Source: Pontixanthobacter rizhaonensis (lineage in GTDB: Bacteria; Pseudomonadota; Alphaproteobacteria; Sphingomonadales; Sphingomonadaceae). Taken from it: a DNA stretch of 64,000 nt. Location: positions 981,001 through 1,045,000 of the forward strand of contig NZ_JABCRE010000002.1 of NCBI RefSeq assembly GCF_012972675.1. The letters are read 5' to 3'. The notes beneath the pieces were generated by a model that saw nothing but the letters and a program-made list of their open reading frames with translations, did no database searches and was not told where the DNA came from. This document shows positions 46,114 through 55,443 of this stretch, one piece after another (within the stretch, counting starts at the first letter, position 1; every line of letters starts with the position of its first letter). The position numbers and the translations under genes were made by a program.

Positions 46114-47331
46114 ATGCCGACCGAGACCATCACCATTCAAACGCCCTCTGGCCATTCATTGGCTGGTTCCCTGGAGCTACCGACCGGTTTGGTTAGGGGT
46201 ACAGCGCTGTTCGCCCATTGCTTTACTTGTACCAGGCAAAGCCGCGCGGCTGTCGCAGTGGCACGGGCTTTGGCCAAAAACGGAATAGCCACGCTGCGGT
46301 TTGATTTCACCGGCCTTGGCGGAAGCGAAGGTGAATTTGGCAGGGCGGGGTTTGCAACGGATGTGGGCGACTTGGTGGCTGCGGCGGAAAGCCTGATTGC
46401 GCGTTTCGGCGGTAAAATTCTGCTCGTCGGTCACAGCCTTGGCGGCGCGGCGGTTCTGGCAGCAGCAGACGATTTGGGATATGACCAGATTGCAGCCATT
46501 GCGACAATCGGTGCCCCGTCCGACGTACCCCATGTTTTGGAACGCATTGAAGGTGATCTTGACGCTATCAGACGGGATGGCCAGGGCAATGTTACTATTG
46601 GTGGACGGCCCTTTGCGTTGAGCCGGGACTTCATTGATCGGACTGTTCAAACCAATTTATTGGAGGAAGTGGGTCGCATCCGTGTCCCGCTGATGGTCTT
46701 GCACTCACCAACAGATGATTATGTAAGTATAGATCACGCCAGCAAGCTGTTTGTGGCAGCGAAGCACCCGAAGAGCTTTGTCAGCATGGACAATGCTCAT
46801 CATCTCTTGCTGGATGAGAAAGACGCCTGGTTCGCCGCAGATGTTATCGCGAGTTGGGCTGACCGGTATTTGCCAAAGGCTGCTGAAAGCGCGTTCCCGG
46901 AAAACGGTATTGTCGTGCGGACAGGTAACGGGAAATTCGGAACGGAGGTCCATACGGCAAGCCACCGGTTCGTTGCTGACGAGCCAGTATCCTATGGCGG
47001 TGAGGATACCGGCCCCACGCCATACGATCTTTTATTGGCTGCGCTTGGTACCTGCACAGCGATGACAATGAAGATGTATGCCGACAGGAAGGGGCTACCA
47101 TTTGAAGGCGCCACTATCGCTTTGCGGCATGAACGAAATCACGCGGAAGATTGCGGCCATATGTTGGATGCGGAGGAGGAAGGTATGCCGACGCAAGCGT
47201 TGTACCGCTCGATAACGCTTTCCGGTAACTTAAACCCGGACGAGCAGGAGAAACTGATCAAAATTGCGGACAAATGCCCAGTGCACAGAACGTTAGAGGG
47301 GCATTTGCATATTCACACCGAACGAGCGTGA
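46114..47331 (+). CDS. alpha/beta-hydrolase fused to OsmC-type peroxidase
   Basis: This 405-residue protein is a natural fusion. Residues ~1-255 form an alpha/beta hydrolase with the nucleophile elbow GHSLGGA, an acid in SPTDDYV and a His in DNAHHLL. Residues ~265-405 are an OsmC/Ohr-like domain with the redox cysteines in GTCTAMTMKMYADRK and KCPVHRTLEG. OsmC proteins reduce organic hydroperoxides; the hydrolase may release acyl or sulfur-bound substrates. The fusion is known in proteobacteria. The stop abuts the parE stop. Confidence 0.95.
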   Translation: MPTETITIQTPSGHSLAGSLELPTGLVRGTALFAHCFTCTRQSRAAVAVARALAKNGIATLRFDFTGLGGSEGEFGRAGFATDVGDLVAAAESLIARFGGKILLVGHSLGGAAVLAAADDLGYDQIAAIATIGAPSDVPHVLERIEGDLDAIRRDGQGNVTIGGRPFALSRDFIDRTVQTNLLEEVGRIRVPLMVLHSPTDDYVSIDHASKLFVAAKHPKSFVSMDNAHHLLLDEKDAWFAADVIASWADRYLPKAAESAFPENGIVVRTGNGKFGTEVHTASHRFVADEPVSYGGEDTGPTPYDLLLAALGTCTAMTMKMYADRKGLPFEGATIALRHERNHAEDCGHMLDAEEEGMPTQALYRSITLSGNLNPDEQEKLIKIADKCPVHRTLEGHLHIHTERA

Positions 47332-49323
47332 TTATGCATCAATCATATCGCGGTCCATATCGCCCGCATTATTCTGGATGAAATTGAACCGGTGCTCCGG
47401 ATTGCGACCCATCAGTTGATCAACCAGTTCTTTCACCACCGCGCGCTGTTCAAACTCGGCCGGTAGAGTAATCCGGATCAAACCCCGCGTATCGGGATTC
47501 ATCGTCGTTTCGCGAAGCTGTGCCGGGTTCATTTCACCCAGACCTTTAAACCGTCCAACATCAACGGTTTTGCCTTTGAATACGGTTGCCTCCAGCTCTG
47601 CGCGATGCGCATCATCCCGTGCGTAGCGGCTCTCTTTGCCAGCGGTTAGCCGGTAAAGTGGCGGCTGCGCGAGGAACAGATGCCCTTTGCGAACAATATC
47701 CGCCATTTCCTGAAAGAAGAATGTCATCAGCAGTGTCGCGATATGGGCACCATCGACATCAGCATCGGTCATGATGATGACGCGGTCATACCGCAGGTTT
47801 TCTGCGTCACAATCTTTGCGTGTTCCGCAGCCCAATGCGAGAGCCAGATCGGCAATTTCAGCGTTTGCGTTAATCTTGTCTTTCGTGGCGCTGGCGACGT
47901 TTAAGATTTTACCGCGGATCGGCAAGATCGCTTGTGTCTTCCGATCACGAGCCTGTTTTGCACTGCCACCCGCAGAATCACCCTCGACGATAAATAGCTC
48001 AGTCTCCCGATCAGTCTCTCCGCTACAATCGGTGAGCTTGCCCGGTAGGCGTAATTTTTTGGCACTGGTCGCGGTTTTGCGCTTGATCTCACGCTCTTGC
48101 TTGCGGCGCAGGCGTTCATCCATGCGCTCCATCACCTGACCGAGCAGAGCCTTCCCGCGATCCATATTGTCGGTCAGAAAATGGTCGAAATGGTCACGGA
48201 CGGCATTTTCTACCAATCGGCTTGCTTCTGGCGAGGTCAGCCGGTCTTTGGTCTGCGACTGGAATTGCGGGTCGCGGACAAAGACTGACAGCATGACTTC
48301 GCCGCCGGTCATGATGTCATCCGCAGACAGATCCTTCGCCTTTTTCGTGCCGGTCAGTTCGCCAAACGCGCGCAGTCCTTTGACCAGCGCAGCCCGCAGA
48401 CCTTGCTCGTGCGTACCGCCATCTGGCGTCGGAACTGTGTTACAATACCAGCTTGTAGACCCGTCAGAATAAAGCGGCCACGCACACGCCCATTCTACGC
48501 GGCCCTGTTGGTTGCCGTCTTCGTCTTCCGGAAAGTCTTGATTACCCGCAAAGGGGAGGGTGGTGATGCATTCGCGATCACCTAGCTCCTCAGCCAAATG
48601 ATCAGCCAGCCCGCCAGGGAATTTGAATGTTGCCTCAGCCGGGGCATCATCGCTGGTTAGACTGTCCGCACATTTCCAGCGAATTTCTACTCCCGCAAAC
48701 AGATAGGCCTTGGACCGTGCCAACTTGAACAGACGATGCGGTTTGAATTGCCGATCACCGAAAATCTCAGTGTCAGGGGTAAATGTAACCGTGGTGCCGC
48801 GGCGATTTGGGGTGGGGCCGAGGTTCTCAATCGGCCCAAGCGTCTGCCCCTTGGCAAAGTTCTGGACATATAATTGGCGATCACGCGCAACTTCGACACG
48901 GGTGTCGCTGGACAAGGCATTGACGACACTTACACCCACTCCGTGAAGACCGCCGCTGGTGGCGTAGGCCTTGCCGGAGAATTTACCGCCCGAGTGAAGC
49001 GTCGATAGAATGACTTCCAAGGTTGATTTGCCCGGAAACTTGGGATGCTCGTCCACAGGTATGCCGCGGCCATTATCGGTAATGCTCAGCCGATTGCCCT
49101 CAGCCAAGCTCACTTCGATGCGGGTCGCATGACCGGCGACCGCTTCGTCCATAGCGTTGTCGAGTACCTCGGCAGCCAAATGGTGCAGGGCGCGATCATC
49201 TGTCCCGCCAATATACATGCCCGGCCGGCGCCGAACAGGTTCTAACCCCTCCAGCACCTCGATAGATGAGGAATCGTAATCACCACTGGAGGCAGGGGTA
49301 CCATCGAAAAGATCATCGGACAT
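47332..49323 (-). CDS. parE: DNA topoisomerase IV subunit B
   Basis: ParE supplies the ATPase and Toprim parts of the enzyme that unlinks daughter chromosomes. The 663-residue protein has the GHKL ATPase (EVLDNAMDEAVAG, DNGRGIPVD, GGLHGVGVSVVNAL), the Toprim domain (VEGDSAGGSAKQARDRKTQAILPIRGK, in parts; MTDADVDGAHI) and the C-terminal ARP-like end. The Toprim motif Glu and the DxD are intact. It is not next to parC. Confidence 0.97.
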   Translation of the reverse strand: MSDDLFDGTPASSGDYDSSSIEVLEGLEPVRRRPGMYIGGTDDRALHHLAAEVLDNAMDEAVAGHATRIEVSLAEGNRLSITDNGRGIPVDEHPKFPGKSTLEVILSTLHSGGKFSGKAYATSGGLHGVGVSVVNALSSDTRVEVARDRQLYVQNFAKGQTLGPIENLGPTPNRRGTTVTFTPDTEIFGDRQFKPHRLFKLARSKAYLFAGVEIRWKCADSLTSDDAPAEATFKFPGGLADHLAEELGDRECITTLPFAGNQDFPEDEDGNQQGRVEWACAWPLYSDGSTSWYCNTVPTPDGGTHEQGLRAALVKGLRAFGELTGTKKAKDLSADDIMTGGEVMLSVFVRDPQFQSQTKDRLTSPEASRLVENAVRDHFDHFLTDNMDRGKALLGQVMERMDERLRRKQEREIKRKTATSAKKLRLPGKLTDCSGETDRETELFIVEGDSAGGSAKQARDRKTQAILPIRGKILNVASATKDKINANAEIADLALALGCGTRKDCDAENLRYDRVIIMTDADVDGAHIATLLMTFFFQEMADIVRKGHLFLAQPPLYRLTAGKESRYARDDAHRAELEATVFKGKTVDVGRFKGLGEMNPAQLRETTMNPDTRGLIRITLPAEFEQRAVVKELVDQLMGRNPEHRFNFIQNNAGDMDRDMIDA

Positions 49324-49379
49324 ATATCAGCTATAAGCGCGAGTTTCCCCGCCTTACAAGCAACTATCCGGCTTTATCT

Positions 49380-50564
49380 TCAGTCCTCGAATTTGGTGGG
49401 GGCCGCTTCAACGATGACAACCTCCCCGTTCCGAATTTCGCGAACTTCCATTGCCCGCTCAACAACGCCGTTACGGCGGAAGCGGAAAGCGCCGTCCAGG
49501 CCCAAGAACCCGTCCTGCGCACGCAGCTTGCTGACCGGAAAATTAGATCCAACCCGCCAGTCGCGCGCAACACGCAGGCTCAGCAGAACACTGTCATATC
49601 CCAATGTAGCAATCCGGAATGGCTGAGAGCCGAAGCGCGAGGAATAACTGTCTGAAAACCGTTTGAACCGGGCATCTGACACAGCAGAGAACCACGAGCC
49701 GCGCAAAGCTGACGCCCGTGTGACAGAGCTTTCACCGCTTAGCAGCTCAGTCCCCAAGAGCTGGGTCGCACCAACACCGCGCGGGCGGAGTTCCCCGGCG
49801 GCTAGAGCCGCCAAACGCGCCCCATCGGCGATCAGGACCGTATCAAAGCCGCCGGCCGCTTTAAGCCGCTGGGCTGCACTGACAATGGATGTGTTACCGC
49901 GCGAATACCGTTCCGTCCGTACCAATGTGCCGCCGGAACTTGCAATCGCTGTAGACAAAGCTGTTTCCGCACGGCGACCATATTCGCCATCAGGGGCGAT
50001 CACGGCGAAGTTCTGCGAACCTTTGTTGCGTGCATATTCCAATGTCCGCGCGATCGACTGGTCAGGCACATGGCCCATAACAAACACGTCTGGCCCAGCA
50101 ACGCTGACATCGTTGGAATATGAAATCAAAGGCACATCAGCCGGTCTCGCTTCCGCCAGAACGGCCGGGACGTTGTTAGCAAGCAACGGCCCCAGAATGA
50201 GCTTGTTTCCGTCAGACACCGCTTTGCGAGCCGCGTCGCGGGCACCATTGGCAGTATTGTAAGTGGTGATCCGCAAGTTTGATGCGTTGGTATCGAGTAG
50301 CGCCATAGTGGTTGCATTGGCAATTGCGTTACCCACACCGCCATTCCGCCCTGTCATTGGGACAAGCAAAGCCACCCGGTGCCGCGTTTCATCTGTCGGC
50401 AATGCCGTTGCGGACGGTGTAGGGCTTGGACCGGTTGCCGGACCTTGGGTACTGGTTGTCGGCCCTTTGGGAATGACTTGGCACCCGGCCAACAATACAG
50501 TCGCAGCCACCATCATAATATTCCGGCGGTTCATTGCGGTTTTGACCAAATTCATGCGCTTCAT
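49380..50564 (-). CDS. LpoA-like penicillin-binding-protein activator lipoprotein
   Basis: LpoA-type proteins activate PBPs from the outer membrane. The start ATG 50564 is preferred, following AGGA at about eight bases. The 394-residue protein has a lipoprotein signal with LLAGC, a Thr/Pro-rich linker (about 30-60), and a periplasmic-binding-type domain (VALLVPMTGRNGGVGNAIAN, NKLILGPLLANNVPAV, VIAPDGEYGRRAETAL). It lies divergent from rsmI-yraN-gshB, the usual context of LpoA-like genes in proteobacteria. Confidence 0.9.
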   Translation of the reverse strand: MKRMNLVKTAMNRRNIMMVAATVLLAGCQVIPKGPTTSTQGPATGPSPTPSATALPTDETRHRVALLVPMTGRNGGVGNAIANATTMALLDTNASNLRITTYNTANGARDAARKAVSDGNKLILGPLLANNVPAVLAEARPADVPLISYSNDVSVAGPDVFVMGHVPDQSIARTLEYARNKGSQNFAVIAPDGEYGRRAETALSTAIASSGGTLVRTERYSRGNTSIVSAAQRLKAAGGFDTVLIADGARLAALAAGELRPRGVGATQLLGTELLSGESSVTRASALRGSWFSAVSDARFKRFSDSYSSRFGSQPFRIATLGYDSVLLSLRVARDWRVGSNFPVSKLRAQDGFLGLDGAFRFRRNGVVERAMEVREIRNGEVVIVEAAPTKFED

Positions 50565-50603
50565 CCTTGCGGTCCTACTCACCGGCGTTCAATAGCAGGG
50601 CCT

Positions 50604-51452
50604 GTGTCACACGAAAATGCCCCTGAACCCCTAATTCCCGGCCTCTATATAGTGGCCACGCCGATTGGCAATCTCGGCGATGTAACAATACGCGCGGTTG
50701 ACGTTTTAACGCGTTGTGATGTTGTGGCGTGTGAAGATAGCCGCGTGACGGGCAAGTTACTGAAACATCTTGGCATACACAAACGGCTGATCCGGTATAA
50801 TGATCACAGCGATGAAAAAGCGCGCAGCAAATTGATTTCTTCCATGCGTGACCAAGCGGTTGCCTTGGTCAGCGATGCCGGAACTCCCTTGATTTCAGAT
50901 CCCGGTTATCGGCTGGTACAGGATGCAAGATCTGCCGACATTGCGATAACCAGCCTTCCTGGCGCGTGTGCGGCTGTAGTCGGCTTGACGCTTTCAGGAC
51001 TTCCTAATGATCGTTTTATGTTCGCAGGCTTCCTGCCTACGAAAGAACAAGCGCGCCTTGCAGCCTTGGAATCCGTAAAATCTATCGATGCGACCTTAGT
51101 TTTTTACGAGACCGGCCCCAGACTGGTGAAGGCGCTTGACGCCATCCAAACTGTATTGCCCGGCCGTGAGGTATCGGTCGCGCGGGAGCTCACCAAGCTG
51201 TTCGAGGAATGCCGGACCGGATCACCGGAGGAGTTGGCGGCTCATTACCGCATGGAACCGCCAAAAGGCGAGATTGTCCTGTTGATTGGCCCGCCGATAC
51301 CAGAAGTTACCAGCCCTCAGGATGCTGACGCACTTCTGAAACTGGCTCTGGAAGTAGACAAACCGTCCCAAGCTGCTGGAAAGGTAGCGAAAGAAACGGG
51401 GCTTGATCGCAAGACGCTCTATGCTCGCGCGCTTGAGCTGCGCAACGAATGA
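50604..51452 (+). CDS. rsmI: 16S rRNA (cytidine1402-2'-O)-methyltransferase
   Basis: RsmI methylates the 2'-OH of C1402 in 16S rRNA with SAM. The start is GTG 50604 (VSHENAPEPL), after AGGG; a longer upstream frame only shadows the divergent lipoprotein gene. The 282-residue protein has the tetrapyrrole-methylase fold: GLYIVATPIGNLGDVT, EDSRVTGKLL, SDAGTPLISDPG and FYETGPRL. It overlaps yraN by four bases. Confidence 0.96.
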   Translation: MSHENAPEPLIPGLYIVATPIGNLGDVTIRAVDVLTRCDVVACEDSRVTGKLLKHLGIHKRLIRYNDHSDEKARSKLISSMRDQAVALVSDAGTPLISDPGYRLVQDARSADIAITSLPGACAAVVGLTLSGLPNDRFMFAGFLPTKEQARLAALESVKSIDATLVFYETGPRLVKALDAIQTVLPGREVSVARELTKLFEECRTGSPEELAAHYRMEPPKGEIVLLIGPPIPEVTSPQDADALLKLALEVDKPSQAAGKVAKETGLDRKTLYARALELRNE

Positions 51453-51799
51453 AGCGTCAGCGTGCCGAAAAAAGCGGCCGCGATGGCGAGAGAAGAGCCG
51501 CTATATGGCTAAAGCTCAAAGGCTGGTCGGTTCTGGCGCGAAGAGTAAAAACTCCTCGCGGAGAAATTGACTTGGTTGTCCGGCGAGCGGGCGTTGTTGC
51601 GTTTGTAGAAGTGAAATGGCGCACAAAAGCGGCCGATCTTGATCATGCAATCGATGAATATAGGCTGCGGCGCGTTGCAGCAGCGGTGGAATGTGTGGCG
51701 CATGAATATGCTGCATCGGGCGAAGATATACGAATTGATGTGATGCTCCTTGCGCCCGGCCTGTTGCCTCGCCACATCGTCAATGTTTGGCAGCCTTAA
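51449..51799 (+). CDS. YraN family protein (UPF0102, nuclease-fold)
   Basis: This 116-residue protein belongs to UPF0102: GRDGERRAAIWLKLKGW, RVKTPRGEIDLVVRRAGVVAFVEVKWR shows the restriction-endonuclease-like E-x-K core. A role in Holliday-junction or DNA processing is suggested for the family but not settled. It is translationally coupled to rsmI and followed by gshB, the common order. Confidence 0.93.
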   Translation: MKRQRAEKSGRDGERRAAIWLKLKGWSVLARRVKTPRGEIDLVVRRAGVVAFVEVKWRTKAADLDHAIDEYRLRRVAAAVECVAHEYAASGEDIRIDVMLLAPGLLPRHIVNVWQP

Positions 51800-51825
51800 A
51801 CGCTGCCTCAATGGAGTGAATGATT

Positions 51826-52788
51826 ATGGCCCTGCGCGTTGCAGTCCAAATGGACCCGATGGAATCGATCAATATTGCTGGCGATTCCAGCTTTGCCCTG
51901 ATGCTTTCCGCTCAGGCTCGCGGCGCGGAGCTGTGGCACTATGATGTGCGCACGCTCGCCTATGACACATCTGTTGCTGGCGGTACCTTAACCGCTCACG
52001 CCGCGCCGGTGACCGTTCAACGGGTGGAGGGCGACCATTATACAATGGGTGAACGCCGACGGATTGATCTGGCAAAAGACATTGATGTCATTTTCATGCG
52101 GCAAGATCCGCCATTTGACTTGGGTTACATCAGCGCTGCTTTGATGCTCGACCGGCTTAAAGGGCAAACGCTGGTGACCAATGATCCTCGCGAAGTCATT
52201 AACGCACCAGAGAAGATGTTCGTGCTTGATTACGCGCAGTTTATGCCGCCGACGCTTATCGCGCGTGAGCTTGCCGATGTGCGTGCTTTCATGGATACCC
52301 ACGGGGCGGTGGTGGTCAAACCGCTACATGGCAATGGCGGCAAAGCCATCTTCAAGGTTGATGAAGACGGTACAAATATCTCTGCTTTGTTTGAAATGTT
52401 CAACCAGACATGGCCAGAGCCGCATATGATCCAACCTTTCCTGCCGGAAGTTGCCGAAGGGGATAAGCGCATCGTTCTGGTCGATGGTGAATTCGCCGGA
52501 GCCATTAATCGTAAGCCGGGCAAGGGCGAGTTTCGCTCCAACCTTGCCCAAGGGGGCTATGCGGAAGCTGCCGGTTTGACGGCGCGCGAGGAAGAAATTT
52601 GCGCGGCAATGGGGCCGGAACTGAAAAAGCGCGGGTTGGTTTTCGTTGGGATCGATGTGATCGGCGGAAAATGGCTGACGGAAATCAACGTCACCTCACC
52701 CACCGGTATTGTTGCGATTGACGCGTTTAACGGGACCGATACCGCTGGCCGGATCATGGATGCGGTGGAAGCCCGGTTAAACGCCTGA
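51826..52788 (+). CDS. gshB: glutathione synthase
   Basis: GshB joins gamma-glutamylcysteine and glycine with ATP. The ATG at 51826 has GGAG nine bases before it; an ATG at 51820 is too close. The 320-residue protein is an ATP-grasp enzyme: AVQMDPMESINIAGDSSFAL (N-terminal domain), MRQDPPFD, VVVKPLHGNGGKAIFK, RIVLVDGEFAGAINRKP and EINVTSPTGI. It ends an rsmI-yraN-gshB run. Confidence 0.97.
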   Translation: MALRVAVQMDPMESINIAGDSSFALMLSAQARGAELWHYDVRTLAYDTSVAGGTLTAHAAPVTVQRVEGDHYTMGERRRIDLAKDIDVIFMRQDPPFDLGYISAALMLDRLKGQTLVTNDPREVINAPEKMFVLDYAQFMPPTLIARELADVRAFMDTHGAVVVKPLHGNGGKAIFKVDEDGTNISALFEMFNQTWPEPHMIQPFLPEVAEGDKRIVLVDGEFAGAINRKPGKGEFRSNLAQGGYAEAAGLTAREEEICAAMGPELKKRGLVFVGIDVIGGKWLTEINVTSPTGIVAIDAFNGTDTAGRIMDAVEARLNA

Positions 52789-52802
52789 TCTGATACTGCA
52801 CA

Positions 52803-53699
52803 TTAGCTTTTCTCTCGGGGGTGTGCGCCGCGATAAGCCTCCAGCAAAGCGGCCGAATCCACCTTGGTATATATCTGCGTGCTACCCAAACTCGCATGAC
52901 CGAGCAGCTCTTGCAGGCTGCGCAAATCCGCACCGGCGCCGAGAAGATGTGTGGCAAAACTGTGCCGCAGCGCATGGGGGGTCGCCGTCGCTGGCAAGCC
53001 CAACGCAATGCGGGCTTTTGCCATCGCCTTTTGCACCATGCCTTGGCTGAGAACACCCCCGCGAAACCCGCGGAAAATCGGTTCTTCATCCGATATCGGC
53101 CATGGTGAGGAATCCAGATACTCGGCAACCGCCTGTTTGATGATCGGTAAAATCGGCACGACCCGCTCTTTGCCGCCTTTACCGGTTATCACCAGACTAT
53201 TGCCCAACGGAATATCTGATCCGGTAATTGAAAGTGCTTCTGCGATGCGCAATCCGGCGCCATATAGTAGCAGCAGAACCGCGCGGTCTCTGGCGCCGAC
53301 CCAATCATTGACCGCTGTACTTTCGACCATGTCTGCAACACCAAGCGCGTCATCGGGGGTTACAGGGCGGGGGAGCCCTTTTTTGATCCTTGGCCCCCGC
53401 ATTCTGGGGCCGCCAGTGTCGGACAGGCCAGCCTGTTTGCGTGCGAAGCCGATAAAGGATTTTAGTGCGGACAATTCCCGCGCCGTGGAGCTGTTTCCCA
53501 AGCCGTCCTCGCGCCTGCTAGCCAAATGGGCCCGCAATGTGCCTGAGGTCATTTCCCCTATTTCGTTCCAACCACTATAATTTCCGCGTTCCAATAACAG
53601 TCGCGCTGCCGAAAGATATGCACGAACGGTATGTTCTGACCGTCTACGCCCTTGAACAAGGTGCTGTTGCCACTGCTCCAAGAAATCAGCTGCCGTCAT
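52803..53699 (-). CDS. xerC: tyrosine recombinase XerC
   Basis: XerC resolves chromosome dimers at dif with XerD. The 298-residue protein has an N-terminal SAM-like DNA-binding domain (about 1-90) and the catalytic domain with Arg in YGAGLRIAEAL, HALRHSFATHL (HxxR) and the closing His/Tyr in GHASLGSTQIYTKVD. The ATG overlaps the hemW stop by four bases. Two Xer-like recombinases are usual; the XerC name rests on family feel and context, and XerD is possible but less likely. Confidence 0.9.
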   Translation of the reverse strand: MTAADFLEQWQQHLVQGRRRSEHTVRAYLSAARLLLERGNYSGWNEIGEMTSGTLRAHLASRREDGLGNSSTARELSALKSFIGFARKQAGLSDTGGPRMRGPRIKKGLPRPVTPDDALGVADMVESTAVNDWVGARDRAVLLLLYGAGLRIAEALSITGSDIPLGNSLVITGKGGKERVVPILPIIKQAVAEYLDSSPWPISDEEPIFRGFRGGVLSQGMVQKAMAKARIALGLPATATPHALRHSFATHLLGAGADLRSLQELLGHASLGSTQIYTKVDSAALLEAYRGAHPREKS

Positions 53700-54847
53700 G
53701 CGGACACCAAATCATAATGGACCAATTCACCCAGCAAGGCATCCAATACCGGTATTCCTTGAGGGGTCACGGTTAGGCGTGTGCCATCTTGCTTTACATA
53801 TCCAAGCCGCTCCATCAGCGAGACTTGCTGCTGGTCAATCAATTGAGGCACCTGAAGGTTAAATCGATCAGCCAGTTGATGAACATCGACGCCCTCGCTC
53901 AAACGTAGCCCCATCAACAATGCTTCAGTGGCAGCTTCGGAGGTGCCAAGCTTCTGCTCTGATTTGAGCCCGCTGCCATTGGCCCCCACGCTGGCCAAGT
54001 AATTCTCCGGCTTCTTGTGGCGCAAGGTTGCCATACCGTTTCTACGTCCATGCGCACCGGGACCAATTCCGATATAATCCTGATACCGCCAATAGGTAAG
54101 ATTGTGGCGGCTTTCCTGCCCGCACCGCGCGTGGTTGCTCACTTCGTACATCGGTATTCCTGCCGCATTGGTGAGTTCCTGCGTCACGCTGAACAGATCC
54201 GCTGACGGATCATCATCCAGCGGAGCAAATTTGCCAATCCGGACATCGGTCGCGAACCGCGTATTGGGCTCAATCGTCAATTGATATAGCGACAAATGAT
54301 CAGTCCCGAACGCAAGCGCTGTGGTCAGTTCTTGCTGCCACATTTCAGCGGTTTGTTTCGGGCGTGCATAAATCAGATCACAGCTTACCCGGTCAAAGTT
54401 TTGTTGGGCCACATCCAAGGCCGACAGGCTTTCTTTGACGGAATGCAGCCGCCCCAAAAACTGCAACGCATCATCATCCAGAGATTGCAGGCCAAGGCTG
54501 ACCCGGTTGATTCCGGCGAGCCTAAGGTCACCAAACTTATCCGCCTCTACTGAAGAGGGGTTTGCCTCCAAAGTGATCTCAATATCATCTTCAAACCCCC
54601 ACAATCGTTCTGCCTCTGCCAGCAAAGCCGAGACAAGGGCGGGGGGCATTAAAGACGGAGTACCCCCGCCGAAGAAAATGGAATGGAGCCGTTCGCCAGA
54701 AGCAAGCTGCGCTTCATACCGCATGTCTTCCACCAGCGCTTTTTGCCACGCTGCAAAATCAACACCATCACGGACATGGCTATTAAAGTCGCAATAGGGG
54801 CATTTTTTCACGCAAAAAGGCCAGTGGATGTAGAGAGCGCGCGCCAT
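53696..54847 (-). CDS. hemW: radical-SAM haem chaperone HemW
   Basis: The start is set at ATG 54847 (MARALYIHWPFC). The 383-residue protein has the Fe-S motif CVKKCPYCDF (CxxxCxxC), SIFFGGGTPSLM and the C-terminal HemW wing domain (about 290-383). HemW inserts haem into respiratory proteins; it is often mis-named coproporphyrinogen oxidase, but here the CxxxCxxC-F pattern without the extra HemN Cys supports HemW. It is coupled to xerC. Confidence 0.95.
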   Translation of the reverse strand: MARALYIHWPFCVKKCPYCDFNSHVRDGVDFAAWQKALVEDMRYEAQLASGERLHSIFFGGGTPSLMPPALVSALLAEAERLWGFEDDIEITLEANPSSVEADKFGDLRLAGINRVSLGLQSLDDDALQFLGRLHSVKESLSALDVAQQNFDRVSCDLIYARPKQTAEMWQQELTTALAFGTDHLSLYQLTIEPNTRFATDVRIGKFAPLDDDPSADLFSVTQELTNAAGIPMYEVSNHARCGQESRHNLTYWRYQDYIGIGPGAHGRRNGMATLRHKKPENYLASVGANGSGLKSEQKLGTSEAATEALLMGLRLSEGVDVHQLADRFNLQVPQLIDQQQVSLMERLGYVKQDGTRLTVTPQGIPVLDALLGELVHYDLVSA

Positions 54848-54891
54848 CGTTCTTTCAGGACTTGTTAAACGCTTGAAGTCAAGGTGTAGCG

Positions 54892-55443
54892 ATGCGGTTA
54901 AAGGTATCATCTTTCGTAGCGATGGCGCTGGTCACAGCCGGCATTGTCACGCACACTAGCGTAGCACAGGCGGAAACCAAGGCTTTGGTGTCGAGCTCAC
55001 CCTCGAATGAGTTTGAGAAAGTTCTGCTCCAATTCCACAATACCGAAAGAGAACGGAAGGGCGCTGTTCCGCTGCGCTGGAATGACACTTTGGAGGATCA
55101 AGCAAGAGATTGGGCGCGGAGACTGGCGAAAGAGCGCCGAATGTATCATTCCACATATGAAGGCCGGCACCAAACTGGCGAAAACTTGTGGGCAGGCACA
55201 GCTGGGCGGTTCGGTCCGGATGCCATGATGACTGCATTCCTTAACGAAAGAGAATACTTCAAAGCGGGTCAATTCCCGAAAGTCTCTTCCACCGAAAAGT
55301 GGCAGGATGTGGGCCACTACACCCAGATCATATGGCGAAGCACAACGCATGTGGGGTGTGCCATTGAGAATGGCGGCGGGTTTGATTTTCTTGTTTGCCG
55401 ATACTGGCCGAGCGGAAATGTAACGGGCACCTGGATCGACTAA
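54892..55443 (+). CDS. exported CAP-superfamily (SCP/PR1) protein
   Basis: This 183-residue protein has a Sec signal (cleaved near VAQA) and the CAP domain: LLQFHNTERERKGAVPLRWNDTLEDQARDWA in parts, GENLWAG, HYTQIIWRSTTHVGCA and FLVCRYWPSGN. CAP proteins are secreted, stable and of uncertain function. It lies on the opposite strand between rdgB and hemW, genes that are usually contiguous, and overlaps the rdgB stop by four bases. Confidence 0.93.
   Translation: MRLKVSSFVAMALVTAGIVTHTSVAQAETKALVSSSPSNEFEKVLLQFHNTERERKGAVPLRWNDTLEDQARDWARRLAKERRMYHSTYEGRHQTGENLWAGTAGRFGPDAMMTAFLNEREYFKAGQFPKVSSTEKWQDVGHYTQIIWRSTTHVGCAIENGGGFDFLVCRYWPSGNVTGTWID

Noticed and set aside
50379-50603. 75-residue N-terminal extension of RsmI
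   Set aside because: It is a Cys/His-rich shadow of the divergent LpoA-like gene; GTG 50604 gives a normal-length RsmI.
52803-53699. Mobile-element integrase
   Set aside because: It has the length and neighbourhood of XerC, coupled to hemW, with no attachment repeats or cargo.
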